Of a stretch of 64,000 nt of DNA, positions 1 to 9,211 are shown piece by piece. Below the pieces are notes generated by a model. That model was not told where the DNA came from, did not search any database, and worked only from the letters and a program-made list of their open reading frames with translations. Position numbers and translations under genes: made by a program. Position 1 is the first letter of the stretch. The number at the start of each line of letters is the position of its first letter. The stretch is from VRUE01 sp963703335 (lineage in GTDB: Bacteria; Actinomycetota; Thermoleophilia; Solirubrobacterales; 70-9): positions 2,480,001-2,544,000 of the forward strand of contig OY969812.1 in assembly GCA_963703335.1 (NCBI GenBank), given 5' to 3'.

Positions 1-2
1 GC

Positions 3-53
3 TCGATCCTGCGGACGACGCTGTCGGATCGCCGCAAAAAGCGCGATGACTAA
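3..53 (+). CDS. possible C-terminal tail of a gene entering from the left
   Basis: The third forward frame is open from the window edge to a TAA at 51-53. It encodes 16 residues ending in a basic tail (RRKKRDD). It would run convergent to sufD with a 6-base gap. Nothing identifies a family, and an open stretch this short can arise by chance. Confidence 0.2.
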   Translation, partial: SILRTTLSDRRKKRDD

Positions 54-59
54 GAGGGT

Positions 60-1169
60 CTAGAGAATCTCGGCGAGGCGGCGCTCGAGTGCGGCCGAGA
101 TCTCCTCGCGCACGGGGCCCTCGGCCAGGCGTTCGACCAAAGACTCGAGGAAGCCTTCGATGATCAGCGACTTCGCGTCGGCCTCGTCAAGGCCGCGCGA
201 GGTGAGGTAGAAGAGCTGGTCGCGATCGACCTGTGCCACGGCGGCGGCATGAGTGCAGCGGACGTCGTCGGCTTCGATCTCCAGGCCCGGGATCGCGTCG
301 GCGTGGGCCTCGGTCGAGAGCAGCAGGTTGCGGCTCTCCTGGAAGGCATCGGTCTGCTGGGCGCCGGGGTCAACGCGGATCATGCCGCGCCAGACTGCGG
401 TTGCGCCGGCGGCGAGGACACCGCGAAAGGCGAGGTCGGAGTTGGTGTTGGGAGCAGCGTGCTCCTGGGTGGTGTCGTAGTCGAGGTGCTGTCCCGGGCC
501 GCCGGCATAGCCGCCAGTGACCCGCGCTTCGGAGCCCGGGCCGGCCAGATTGGTCTCCATGCGCACCTTGCCGTTCGCGGAGCCGAAGCCGAGCGCGGTC
601 CAGTCGAGCCGCGCGTCGCGCTCCACCTGGGCCCGCTGGGTGGCAAAGATCCAGGCCTGCTCGGAGATGTCCTGGGTGTTGACGTAGCGCAGCGTCGCCG
701 CCTGGCCGACGCTGAGCTCGACCACCGAGTTGAGCAGTGCGTCGACAGCATCGTCAGGCGATGACCAGTGCTCCCAGATCTCCGCCTCGGCGCCCTCCTC
801 GAGCACGACCAGGGTGCGCCAGTTGAGCGCGCTGCCGTTCTCGCTGAGCGGAACCTCGATCCGGATCGGCTCCTCGACCTTGACCCCCGCGGGCACGTGG
901 ACGAGAACGCCGTCGCTCCAGGCCTCATCGTTACGCGCTACGAAAGGGTCGTCAGCAGGTGCCAGCGAGCCAAGTCGTCCCTCGACCAGCTCCGGTCGCG
1001 ACTCGCTCGCCTCTTTCAGCGGCAGCACCACGGCTCCCTCGCTCGATCCGATCGAGGCCTCGGCGGAGCCGGGCTCATACGAATCGAGATCGAGACCGGA
1101 AAGATCGGTGAATTCCCACCCCTTTGTCTTCTGATCGGGGAGGGGGGGCAGCGTCGCTACCTCAGCCAA
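60..1169 (-). CDS. sufD: SufD, Fe-S cluster assembly scaffold subunit
   Basis: This 369-residue protein is the SufD partner of the SufBC2D scaffold, which builds Fe-S clusters in the cytosol. The SufB/SufD beta-helix core is recognisable from about residue 85 to 345, including the motif HVPAGVKVEEPI and the C-terminal signature SRGLDEADAKSLIIEGFLE. The start is TTG at 1167-1169; it overlaps the end of sufB by eight bases, so the two are probably translationally coupled. SufD is not catalytic itself; the conserved histidine near DVRCTHAAA matches the position where family members contribute a ligand. It is the last gene of the Rieske-sufB-sufD unit. Confidence 0.93.
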   Translation of the reverse strand: MAEVATLPPLPDQKTKGWEFTDLSGLDLDSYEPGSAEASIGSSEGAVVLPLKEASESRPELVEGRLGSLAPADDPFVARNDEAWSDGVLVHVPAGVKVEEPIRIEVPLSENGSALNWRTLVVLEEGAEAEIWEHWSSPDDAVDALLNSVVELSVGQAATLRYVNTQDISEQAWIFATQRAQVERDARLDWTALGFGSANGKVRMETNLAGPGSEARVTGGYAGGPGQHLDYDTTQEHAAPNTNSDLAFRGVLAAGATAVWRGMIRVDPGAQQTDAFQESRNLLLSTEAHADAIPGLEIEADDVRCTHAAAVAQVDRDQLFYLTSRGLDEADAKSLIIEGFLESLVERLAEGPVREEISAALERRLAEIL

Positions 1170-2595
1170 TCGAGCCCTCCATCTGCAGCTCGATCAGTCG
1201 GTTGAGCTCGACCGCGTACTCCATCGGCAGCTCTTTGGTGACTGGCTCGATGAAGCCGTTGACGATCATCTTCGAGGCCTCCTCCTCGTCGAGGCCGCGG
1301 CTCTGCAGGTAGAAGAGCTGCTCGTCGCCGATCTTGGAAACGGTCGCCTCGTGGCCGACGTTGGCGTCGTTCTCGTCGATGCGGATCGTCGGGTAGGTGT
1401 CCGAGCGAGAGTCCTCGTCGAGCAGCAGCGCGTCGCAGACGACCTTGGAACGCGACTCGGTCGCCCCGTCGGCGATTTCGAGCAGGCCGCGGTAGGTCGC
1501 CCGCCCGCCGTCCTTGGAGATCGACTTGGAGAAGATCGAAGACGAGGTGCGCGGCGCGGCGTGGATGATCTTGCCGCCGGCGTCCTGGTGCTGGCCATCG
1601 CCGGCGAAGGCGATCGAGAGGATCTCGCCATGGGCTTCGGGGCCGAGCAGGTAGATCGAGGGGTACTTCATCGTCAGCTTCGAGCCGAGGTTGCAGTCGA
1701 CCCACTCCATCGTCGCCTTCTCGTGCGCGACGGCGCGCTTGGTGACCAGGTTGAAGACGTTCTGCGACCAGTTCTGCACGGTCGTGTAGCGGACCCGTGA
1801 GCTCGGCTTGGCGCAGATCTCGACCACCGCGGAGTGCAGCGAGTCGCTGGAGTAGACCGGCGCCGTGCAGCCCTCGATGTAGTGGACGTCGGCGCCCTCC
1901 TCGCAGATGATCAGCGTGCGCTCGAACTGGCCCATGTTCTCGGTGTTGATGCGGAAGTAGGCCTGCAGCGGCATCTCGACCTTGACCCCGGCCGGCACGT
2001 AGACGAAGGAGCCGCCCGACCAGACGGCCGAGTTGAGCGCCGCCAGCTTGTTGTCGTTGGGCGGGATGATCGTCGCCCAGTACTCGCGCACCAGGTCCTC
2101 GTGCTCGCGCAGCGCCGTGTCCATGTCGGTGAAGATCACGCCCTGGGCCTCGAGCTTCTCGTTGACCTGGTGGTAGACGACCTCGGACTCGTACTGGGCA
2201 CCGACCCCGGAGAGGAATTTGCGCTCCGCCTCGGGGATGCCGAGCCGGTCGAAGGTGTTCTTGATGTCCTCCGGGACCTCGCTCCAGTCGCGGCTGTTTT
2301 TCTCAGACGCGCGAACGAAGTAGTGGATGTCGTCGAAGTCGATCTGATCGAGGTCGCCGCCCCATTTCGGGGTCGGGCGCGAGTAGAAGTGCTCCAGCGC
2401 CTTGAGGCGGAAGTCCCTCATCCACTGCGGCTCGTTCTTGTACTCGGAGATCGATTCGACCACCTCGCGCGAGAGGCCCTTCGGCGCCTTGTAGGCGTAG
2501 CCCGACTCGGAATCGTGGAAGCCGAACTTCTCCTTGTAGTCGGCGTTGATGCCGGCGAGCGAGCGTTTCTCCGCTACGACCTCGGGTGTTGCCAT
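1162..2595 (-). CDS. sufB: SufB, Fe-S cluster assembly scaffold subunit
   Basis: A 477-residue SufB, the usual family length. The ATG at 2593-2595 begins MATPEVVAEKRSLAGIN, the expected N terminus; the longer open frame upstream runs through the Rieske gene and is not real. Family landmarks include HYFVRASEKNSRDW, YVPAGVKVEMPLQAYFRIN and the C-terminal SRGLDEEEASKMIVNGFIEP. SufB receives persulfide sulfur from SufS via SufU and assembles the nascent cluster with SufC and SufD. It starts two bases after the Rieske stop codon and overlaps sufD, which implies one transcript. Confidence 0.96.
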   Translation of the reverse strand: MATPEVVAEKRSLAGINADYKEKFGFHDSESGYAYKAPKGLSREVVESISEYKNEPQWMRDFRLKALEHFYSRPTPKWGGDLDQIDFDDIHYFVRASEKNSRDWSEVPEDIKNTFDRLGIPEAERKFLSGVGAQYESEVVYHQVNEKLEAQGVIFTDMDTALREHEDLVREYWATIIPPNDNKLAALNSAVWSGGSFVYVPAGVKVEMPLQAYFRINTENMGQFERTLIICEEGADVHYIEGCTAPVYSSDSLHSAVVEICAKPSSRVRYTTVQNWSQNVFNLVTKRAVAHEKATMEWVDCNLGSKLTMKYPSIYLLGPEAHGEILSIAFAGDGQHQDAGGKIIHAAPRTSSSIFSKSISKDGGRATYRGLLEIADGATESRSKVVCDALLLDEDSRSDTYPTIRIDENDANVGHEATVSKIGDEQLFYLQSRGLDEEEASKMIVNGFIEPVTKELPMEYAVELNRLIELQMEGSIG

Positions 2596-2597
2596 GC

Positions 2598-2927
2598 CTA
2601 ATCGACCTCCAGGGTGATCGTGTCGTCCACGACGGCCGCCGTGAACGTCTGCACCGGGGCGAAAGCTGGGAGCGTCTTCGGCCTGCCGGTGGTCAGGTCG
2701 AAGAGGGAGCCGTGACGCGGGCACTCGACCGTGCAGGTCGCCGGGTCGAACTCGCCCTCGGCGAGCGGCCCATCGTCGTGCGAGCAGCGATCCTCGATCG
2801 CGTAAAGCGTCCCCTCGCAGTTGAAGACGCCGATCTTGCGACCGTCGTGCTCGACCAGGCGCATAGTCCCCGCGGGCAGCTCGGCAGCGGGGCATACGGA
2901 GATGGATGTTCCAGCGGTCTCTGGCAA
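2598..2927 (-). CDS. Rieske-type [2Fe-2S] ferredoxin
   Basis: A 109-residue stand-alone Rieske domain. The two cluster-binding boxes are visible: CSH followed by DDGPLAEG near residue 48, and CPRHGSLFD near residue 70, giving the Cys-X-His and Cys-X2-His ligand pattern. It resembles NirD/BphF-type ferredoxins that pass single electrons. Its place as first gene of the sufB-sufD unit suggests a redox role in Fe-S assembly, but that is inference. The start is TTG at 2925-2927, with a GGGAG sequence about 10 bases upstream. The transcript probably begins near 2966, just downstream of the -10 in the Rrf2 operator. Confidence 0.9.
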   Translation of the reverse strand: MPETAGTSISVCPAAELPAGTMRLVEHDGRKIGVFNCEGTLYAIEDRCSHDDGPLAEGEFDPATCTVECPRHGSLFDLTTGRPKTLPAFAPVQTFTAAVVDDTITLEVD

Positions 2928-2970
2928 AGGAATCGAGGCTCCCGCGGGTAGCTAGTGCGGGTTGAGACTT

Positions 2971-2995
2971 AATCCTACTTCTACGGTCGGATTTT
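2971..2995 (-). promoter_or_regulatory. Rrf2-type operator overlapping the sufBD promoter
   Basis: An imperfect dyad, ATCCTAC-N7-GTCGGAT on the plus strand (6 of 7 arm positions symmetric), lies upstream of the Rieske-sufB-sufD unit. On the minus strand it contains TAGGAT, a good actinobacterial -10. The same element with matching AATCCTACT and CGGTCGG blocks occurs at 7051-7075 upstream of rrf2. The shared site suggests that the Rrf2 protein encoded at 6573-7043 controls both halves of the suf system. Confidence 0.7.
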
Positions 2996-3092
2996 AGCGA
3001 TTGGGCCGGCTCGGCTGCGCACCGTAACACGAGCTTGACGGCTACCCATCCGGCGGATGAGATGATCCGGCGCAACCAGCTTCCCCTGCGAA

Positions 3093-3135
3093 CTGCATCA
3101 AATTCTCGGTCTGGCAGGTAGAGAATTTGATGCAG
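3093..3135. repeat. perfect 15-base inverted repeat before the VOC gene
   Basis: The arms CTGCATCAAATTCTC (3093-3107) and GAGAATTTGATGCAG (3121-3135) are perfectly complementary across a 13-base loop. The right arm ends 24 bases before the VOC start codon. No T-run follows, so it is not a typical terminator for the plus strand. It could be a repressor site, an mRNA leader hairpin or the left boundary of an inserted cassette. Confidence 0.75.
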
Positions 3136-3159
3136 CTCACCCAGACGATTGGAGAGACG

Positions 3160-3975
3160 ATGAGCGAGAGAGCTAGCTACGAGCCAGGGACCCCGTGCTG
3201 GGTAGATCTCGGCTCACCTGACCTGGATGCGTCGGTTGACTTCTACGGCGCCCTCTTCGGTTGGGAGGTGCCGGCGAGCGAAAACGTCGAGCAGACCGGC
3301 GGCTACCGCCGAGCGACGAAGGACGGGGTGGACGTCGCCGGCATGATGCCCCTGATGCAGGAGGGCCAGCCGCCCGCCTGGAGCTCTTATGTCTCGGTCG
3401 CCGACGCCAAGGCCACCGCGGCGGCGGTAGCGGAGGCCGGCGGCAGTGTGATCGCCGAGCCGATGGACGTGATGGGCCTGGGCACGATGGCGGTCTTCGC
3501 CGACCCCAGCGGCGCCGTCTTCGGGATCTGGCAGCCCGGCACGTTCCCCGGCGCGGGCATCGTCAACGAGCCCGGCGCCCTCTCCTGGAACGAACTCAAC
3601 ACGCGCGACCTGGAGGGCGCCAAGTCCTTCTACGGAGCTGTCTTCGGTTGGGGCTTCGAAGAGAACGACATGGGGGAGATGGGCAAGTACACGACGATCC
3701 TCCACGGGGATAGTCGGACTGGGGAGATCTTGCAGGTCAGGAGTCCGGTTGGCGGGATTCTGAATATGAACGAACGCGGTGTGCCGGAGCAGATCCCTCC
3801 TCACTGGCTCGTCTACTTCGCGGTCGAGGACACCGACGCTACCGTCGAGGAGGCCAAGCAGCGCGGCGGCGACCTGATGATGGGCCCGGTCGACATCCCG
3901 GTCGGCCGCTTCGCCATCCTCACCGACCCCCACGGCGCCGCCTTCGCCGTAATCGCCCTCAGCGAAGAAGTCTGA
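3160..3975 (+). CDS. VOC family (glyoxalase/bleomycin-resistance fold) protein, two domains
   Basis: A 271-residue protein with two tandem VOC modules (about residues 10-125 and 135-268). Each has the paired beta-alpha-beta-beta-beta pattern, with WVDLGSPDLDASVDFYGALFGWEV in the first and WNELNTRDLEGAKSFYGAVFGWGF in the second. The ATG at 3160 is preferred to TTG 3127 because GGAGAG lies directly upstream. Many actinobacteria carry such 27 kDa glyoxalase-like proteins of unknown substrate. It is plus-strand in a minus-strand suf cluster and bounded by inverted repeats at 3093-3135 and 3990-4039, so it looks like an insertion. Confidence 0.85.
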   Translation: MSERASYEPGTPCWVDLGSPDLDASVDFYGALFGWEVPASENVEQTGGYRRATKDGVDVAGMMPLMQEGQPPAWSSYVSVADAKATAAAVAEAGGSVIAEPMDVMGLGTMAVFADPSGAVFGIWQPGTFPGAGIVNEPGALSWNELNTRDLEGAKSFYGAVFGWGFEENDMGEMGKYTTILHGDSRTGEILQVRSPVGGILNMNERGVPEQIPPHWLVYFAVEDTDATVEEAKQRGGDLMMGPVDIPVGRFAILTDPHGAAFAVIALSEEV

Positions 3976-3989
3976 GGCGCGGGAATCAG

Positions 3990-4039
3990 CGCGCATCCGA
4001 CATTGACCACACCCCAGCGGGGTTAATGTCGGATGCGCG
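3990..4039. terminator. bidirectional terminator-like hairpin between VOC and sufU
   Basis: The arms 3990-4008 and 4021-4039 are complementary over 19 bases, with one position that forms a G-U pair in RNA, around a loop rich in C and G. It lies between two convergent genes and could end transcripts from both directions. There is no strong T-run on either side. Confidence 0.7.
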
Positions 4040-4048
4040 GCTGAGCGC

Positions 4049-4474
4049 CTAGATGGCGGCCGCTTCGCTCGGGTCGCCGGTCTCGCCCTCGTCCTCCCAT
4101 TCGGCGGGCTCGCCGAGGCTGGCGCTCTTGACGACCTTCAGGCCGAGCATGGCGCACTTCATCCTTGTCGCCGAGATGTCGATCCCCAGTAGCTCGAGCA
4201 CGTACTCCTTGGGCAGCCGCAACAGCTCCTCGCGCGTCTTGCCAGTCAGCTCGTCCGTAAGCAGCGATGTCGCCGCGGTCGAGATCGCGCAGCCTTTGCC
4301 GTCGAAGGCAATCTCCGCCACCTTGCCGTCCTCGTCGAGACGAATCGTCACGTGCTGCTCGTCGCCGCAGAAGGGGTTGGTGTCCTCGAACTCCAGATCG
4401 GGCTGATCCAGCCGCCCAAAGTTATGCGGCCGCTTGTAGTGCTCGAGGATCTGGTCGCGATATAGCTCGTCCAT
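4049..4474 (-). CDS. sufU: SufU, zinc-dependent sulfur transfer protein
   Basis: A 141-residue SufU/IscU-like protein. The three conserved cysteines are C36 (NPFCGDE), C62 (GKGCAIST) and C107 (RMKCAML). SufU accepts persulfide from SufS and hands it to the SufBCD scaffold. The acidic tail after residue 120 is typical of actinobacterial members. It starts 10 bases after the sufS stop and is the last gene of the rrf2-sufC-sufS-sufU unit. Confidence 0.93.
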   Translation of the reverse strand: MDELYRDQILEHYKRPHNFGRLDQPDLEFEDTNPFCGDEQHVTIRLDEDGKVAEIAFDGKGCAISTAATSLLTDELTGKTREELLRLPKEYVLELLGIDISATRMKCAMLGLKVVKSASLGEPAEWEDEGETGDPSEAAAI

Positions 4475-4484
4475 GGAATAGACG

Positions 4485-5756
4485 CTAGCTGGTGAGCCCG
4501 AAGACCTTGCGGGCGTCGTGGAGGCCCTCGACCAGGCGGTCGATCTCTTCGGGGGTGGTGTAGACCCCGAAGCTAGCGCGGGCCGTGGCGGCGATGCCGA
4601 GGCGGTCCATTAGCGGCTGGGCGCAGTGGTGACCGGCGCGGACGGCGACCCCGTGGCGGTCGAGGATCTCGGAGACGTCGTGGGCGTGGACTCCCTCCAG
4701 CTCGAAGGAGACGGGGCCGATGCGGTCTGGTCCGCGGGCTGGGCCGAACACGCGCAGGCCGGGCACCTCGGTGAGGCGCTCGAGCGTGTAGTCGGTGACC
4801 TGGCGCTCGTGATCCAGCACGGCATCCATGCCCACCCCGTCCAGCCAGCGCAGCGCAGAGGCCATGCCGATCGCCTGCGCGATCGCCGGGGTGCCGGCCT
4901 CAAAGCGCGCCGGGGGGTCGGCGTAGGTCGTGCCCTCGCGGGTCACCTTGCGGATCATCGAGCCGCCGCCGAGGAAGGGTGGCATCGCCCGCAGCAGGTC
5001 GAGCTTCGCCCACAGCGCACCGATCCCAGTCGGCGCGTAGAGCTTGTGGCCGGTCAGCGCGTAGAAGTCGACCCCTAGCTCGGCAATGTCGATCGCCATC
5101 TTCGGCGCCCCTTGGGCACCATCGGCAAGGACCAGAGCGCCCGCCTCGTGCGCCAGTCGTGAGATTTCCGCCAGCGGGGTCTCTGTGCCGAGCACGTTCG
5201 ACACATGCGTTACGGCGACCAGCTTCGGCCCGCTTTCGAGCAGCGCGCCGTAGGCGTCCATGTCGAGCAGGCCGTCGTCTCCCGCCGGCACCCAGTCGAT
5301 CTCCGCCCCAACCCGCTCGGCCAGCTGCTGCCAGGGGACGATGTTGGAGTGGTGCTCCATCTCAGTAAGCACGATGCGGTCGCCCGCGCCCACGTTCGCG
5401 TCGCCCCAGGCCCGTGCCACCAGGTTGATCGCCTCGGTGGCGTTGCGGACGAAGACCACCTCGCGCCGGTCGGCCGCCCCGAGGTGGTCGGCGACCGTCG
5501 CCCGCGCCCCCTCGTAGGCCGCAGTCGCCTCGGCCGAGAGCGTGTGCGAGCCACGGTGGACGTTGGAGTGGTGGGTCCGCTCGTAGCGGTCGACCGCCTG
5601 GATTGAGGCCAGCACGCGCTGCGCGCTGGCGCCGCTGTCGAGGTAGGCGACCGGCTTGCCGTGCACCTCCCGCTCGAGCGCCGGGAAGGCGGCGCGGACC
5701 TTCTCGATCGGGAACGCCGAAGGGGGGGAGGAGCTCTTGGTCGTCGTCGGCTCCAT
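4485..5756 (-). CDS. sufS: SufS, cysteine desulfurase
   Basis: A 423-residue class II cysteine desulfurase. The PLP lysine is K238 in ALTGHKLYAP and the catalytic cysteine is C378 in RAGHHCAQP; the residue pattern TEMEHHSN near 131 is also conserved. The ATG at 5754-5756 was chosen because the open frame further upstream lies inside sufC. The enzyme converts L-cysteine to alanine and passes the persulfide to SufU. It sits 10 bases after sufC. Confidence 0.95.
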   Translation of the reverse strand: MEPTTTKSSSPPSAFPIEKVRAAFPALEREVHGKPVAYLDSGASAQRVLASIQAVDRYERTHHSNVHRGSHTLSAEATAAYEGARATVADHLGAADRREVVFVRNATEAINLVARAWGDANVGAGDRIVLTEMEHHSNIVPWQQLAERVGAEIDWVPAGDDGLLDMDAYGALLESGPKLVAVTHVSNVLGTETPLAEISRLAHEAGALVLADGAQGAPKMAIDIAELGVDFYALTGHKLYAPTGIGALWAKLDLLRAMPPFLGGGSMIRKVTREGTTYADPPARFEAGTPAIAQAIGMASALRWLDGVGMDAVLDHERQVTDYTLERLTEVPGLRVFGPARGPDRIGPVSFELEGVHAHDVSEILDRHGVAVRAGHHCAQPLMDRLGIAATARASFGVYTTPEEIDRLVEGLHDARKVFGLTS

Positions 5757-5766
5757 GCTCCCCAGG

Positions 5767-6537
<771 letters not shown>

Positions 6538-6572
6538 TTTCACTCCGTTTCTGGGTTTGGAAGGTCGGTACT

Positions 6573-7043
6573 TCAGGCGGCCGTGCCGACCGTGGCCTGT
6601 GGCTCGGCGCTGTTGACGCTGAACTCGACCAGCTCGGCCAGGGTCGTTCCTGAGAGGGCTTTGGTCACGCCACCCTGCACCCGCATCCACAGCAGCTTGG
6701 TCGAGCAGGCCTGGTCGCCGTCGTCCTCGTGCGAACAGAGGACTTTGCCGTCGGGCGTGTCGTGGAAGCACTCCATCGGGGCGATCTGCCCTTCGAGCGC
6801 CTCAACCACGGCGTCCATGGTGATTTCCGCGGCCGGTTTCGCCAGGCGGTAGCCGCCGTGCGCTCCCCGGGTTGAAGTGACCAGGCCGGCCTTGCGCAGC
6901 TTTGCGACCAGGTGCTCCAGGTAAGAGAGCGGCAGCCGCTCTGCCTCGGCGACGGCGCTGAGCGAGATCGGCGCCGAGCTGGGCTGGCGACCCAGCTCAA
7001 CCATCAGGCGCACGCCGTACTCGGCTTTGGTCGAGAACAACAT
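6573..7043 (-). CDS. Rrf2-family Fe-S-sensing transcription regulator (SufR/IscR-like)
   Basis: A 156-residue Rrf2 protein with an N-terminal winged helix (residues 1-75; RGAHGGYRLAKP is the wing). Three cysteines (C92, C103, C113) form the likely Fe-S site, with wider spacing than in E. coli IscR. It heads the sufC-sufS-sufU unit. Its ATG lies only 8 bases from a TAGGAT -10, so the mRNA is probably leaderless or nearly so. The palindrome overlapping this promoter recurs before the sufB unit, consistent with autoregulation and control of both units by cluster status. Confidence 0.9.
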   Translation of the reverse strand: MLFSTKAEYGVRLMVELGRQPSSAPISLSAVAEAERLPLSYLEHLVAKLRKAGLVTSTRGAHGGYRLAKPAAEITMDAVVEALEGQIAPMECFHDTPDGKVLCSHEDDGDQACSTKLLWMRVQGGVTKALSGTTLAELVEFSVNSAEPQATVGTAA

Positions 7044-7050
7044 CGATCTA

Positions 7051-7075
7051 AATCCTACTGAAGCGGTCGGTTATG
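7051..7075 (-). promoter_or_regulatory. Rrf2-type operator overlapping the rrf2-sufCSU promoter
   Basis: The dyad ATCCTAC-N7-GTCGGTT (plus strand, 7052-7072) matches the site at 2971-2995. On the minus strand it includes the -10 hexamer TAGGAT, eight bases before the rrf2 start codon. It overlaps the stop codon of the MFS gene, so the regulatory site lies partly in coding sequence. Confidence 0.7.
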
Positions 7076-8522
7076 CGGTTTCCGTCGCGGTCTCTTGCTT
7101 GCCCAGCTCGACGTGGGCGCGGCTGTCGCGGCCGCGGATCAAGACCAGCGTCAGGACGAAACCGAGTGCCGCAATCACCGCTCCGCCGAGGAAGGCTGCC
7201 TGAAAGCCCTCGGTGAGGCCGTTGGCGAGCGACGAGTTGCCCGCCGACATCACGTCGTCGGTGCGCGAGATCGCCACGGCGGAGAGGACCGCGAGGCCGA
7301 GCGCGCCGCCGATCTGCTGCGAGGTGTTGATCAGGCCGCTGGCGAGCCCCGCCTCGCTTTCTTCCACCCCGGAGACCGCGGCGATCGTCGTCGTCACGAA
7401 TGCGAAGCCGAGGCCCGCTGCGGCAAAGAGCGACGGTCCGAGGATGTCCGTGGTGAAGCCACCACCGACCGAGACGCGGCTGAACCAAGTTAGGCCGACG
7501 ACGATGAAGAGCAGGCCGAGCGCAAGCACCGGCTTGTAGCCGATTTTGGTGACCAGCTGGGAGGCGATGCCCGCCGAGGCCATGATCACCAGCGCCAGCG
7601 GCAGATAGGAGAGACCGGCATGGATCGCGCTGTAGCCGAGCACCTGCTGCATATATAGAGAGATGAAGAAGAACATCGAGAAAAGCGAGGCGCCGACCAG
7701 CAGACCGACGACGTTTGCCCCGGTCAGGGTGCGGATGCGGAAGATCGAGAACGGCACCAGCGGCTTCGCGGTGCGCAGCTCGATCGCGACGAAGGCCGCC
7801 ATCAGCGCGACGGCAAGAGCTATGAGCCCAATCGTCTGACTCGATCCCCAGCCGGCGTCGTTGGCGTCGACGAGCGCGTAGACGAGGATCGAGAGCGAGG
7901 CGGTGACGGTGACCGCGCCGGCGACGTCGAAGACGCGCGCCTCGTTCTCGGCGCGGCTCTCGGCGATCAACCGCGGTGAGAGCGCGAAGGCGAGCAGGCT
8001 GACCGGCACGTTGACCCAGAGCACCCACTCCCAGCCGAGGCCGTCGGTGAGGATTCCACCGAGCAGAACGCCGGCGGCGCCACCCGAGCCGGCAACCGCC
8101 CCCCAGACGCCGAGCGCCTTGTTGCGCTCCGCCCCGTCGCTGAAGGTGGTGGTGACGATCGAAAGCGCGGCGGGGGAGATGATCGCCGCTCCGAGGCCCT
8201 GGGCGGCGCGAGCCGCGATCAGCTGTCCCTCTGTCGCCGCAAAGCCGGCGGCCAGTGAGGCGACGGCGACGAGCATTAGGCCGGCCATGAAGACGCGCCG
8301 CCGTCCCAGCAGGTCGGCGGTGCGCCCGCCCAGCAGCAGGAAGCCGCCAAAGGTGAGCACGTAGGCGTTGACCACCCAGGGCAAGTTCTCCTGCGAGAAG
8401 TCGAGCGCTTTGCCGATCGAGGGCAGTGCCACGTTGACGATCGAGGCATCGAGAACGACGACGAACTGCGCCGAGCAGAGCAGGATGAGGGCGAGCCAGC
8501 GCTTCTCGCGGAATTCGTTCAC
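7071..8522 (-). CDS. DHA2-family MFS drug/proton antiporter
   Basis: A 483-residue, strongly hydrophobic protein with the length and pattern of 14-helix DHA2 (EmrB/QacA) exporters. Seen directly: ALILLCSAQFVVVLDASIVNVALPSI in helix 1 (aspartate D1 motif), GGRTADLLGRRRVF after helix 2 (motif A) and GAVAGSGGAAGVLLGG in helix 5 (antiporter motif C). The GTG start overlaps the stop of the response regulator gene (GTGA), so the regulator and exporter are probably co-transcribed. The substrate cannot be told from sequence. Confidence 0.9.
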   Translation of the reverse strand: MNEFREKRWLALILLCSAQFVVVLDASIVNVALPSIGKALDFSQENLPWVVNAYVLTFGGFLLLGGRTADLLGRRRVFMAGLMLVAVASLAAGFAATEGQLIAARAAQGLGAAIISPAALSIVTTTFSDGAERNKALGVWGAVAGSGGAAGVLLGGILTDGLGWEWVLWVNVPVSLLAFALSPRLIAESRAENEARVFDVAGAVTVTASLSILVYALVDANDAGWGSSQTIGLIALAVALMAAFVAIELRTAKPLVPFSIFRIRTLTGANVVGLLVGASLFSMFFFISLYMQQVLGYSAIHAGLSYLPLALVIMASAGIASQLVTKIGYKPVLALGLLFIVVGLTWFSRVSVGGGFTTDILGPSLFAAAGLGFAFVTTTIAAVSGVEESEAGLASGLINTSQQIGGALGLAVLSAVAISRTDDVMSAGNSSLANGLTEGFQAAFLGGAVIAALGFVLTLVLIRGRDSRAHVELGKQETATETA

Positions 8523-9151
8523 GGCTCGATCAGCCCACGGCGGATCGCGTAGCGAACCAGCTCGACCCGGTCGCGCATTCCGAGCTTGCGCATCGCGTTT
8601 GCGCGATGGTTCTCAACCGTCTTCTCGGAGAGATGGAGGACCTCGGCGATCTGCTTCGTTGTGTGTGCCTCGGCGACCAGCTTGACCACTTCCTCCTCTC
8701 GTGGGGTCAGCTCCTCTTCACCGCTTGATCCCCGCTCGAGCACGTCCTTAATCAGGGTGCGCTGGGCCTCGGGGGTGAGGAACGGCTCACCCCGCTCGAC
8801 CGCCCGGATCGCCGCCAGCAGGTCAGTGTCGGCCTGCGCCTTGAGCACGTAACCGGAGGCGCCGGCCTTGAGCGCCTCGAAGAGGTAGCGCTCGTCGTCG
8901 TGCATGGAGAGGATCAGCACCGAGACTTCGGCCGCCTGGCGCTTGATCTCCCGCGTCGCCTGCAGCCCGGTCAGCTTCGGCATCTTGACGTCGAGGATCG
9001 CCAGGTCGGGCCGCTCGCGGACCGCCAGGTCCCGCGCCTCGGCGCCATCGGCCGCCTCCGCCACCACCTCGATGTCGGCCTGACGCTCGAGCAGCAGACG
9101 GATGCCGGAGCGCACGATCCCGTGGTCGTCGGCGATGAGCACACGCAGCAC
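8519..9151 (-). CDS. NarL/LuxR-type two-component response regulator
   Basis: A 210-residue regulator. The receiver domain begins MLRVLIADDHGIVRSG; the phospho-acceptor is D54 in LAILDVKMPKLTG. The LuxR helix-turn-helix occupies about residues 145-205 (LTPREEEVVKLVAEAHTTKQIAEVLHLSEKTVENH). GTG at 9149-9151 is the start, supported by GGGAG about 10 bases upstream; the longer open frame has no receiver homology. The likely kinase is the gene at 10139-11008, on the same strand but separated by a plus-strand DUF559 gene. Overlap with the MFS gene suggests it controls export. Confidence 0.92.
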   Translation of the reverse strand: MLRVLIADDHGIVRSGIRLLLERQADIEVVAEAADGAEARDLAVRERPDLAILDVKMPKLTGLQATREIKRQAAEVSVLILSMHDDERYLFEALKAGASGYVLKAQADTDLLAAIRAVERGEPFLTPEAQRTLIKDVLERGSSGEEELTPREEEVVKLVAEAHTTKQIAEVLHLSEKTVENHRANAMRKLGMRDRVELVRYAIRRGLIEP

Positions 9152-9211
9152 CTGCCAAGTCTCCCAAGCCGGGAGGGGAGAGGGGCAGGGGTGAGACGAC
9201 TTATCCGTGAC

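Noticed and set aside
1834..2601. Plus-strand open frame of 255 codons opposite sufB
   Set aside because: It mirrors the sufB frame, has skewed Val/Asp/Leu/Arg composition and no recognisable domain.
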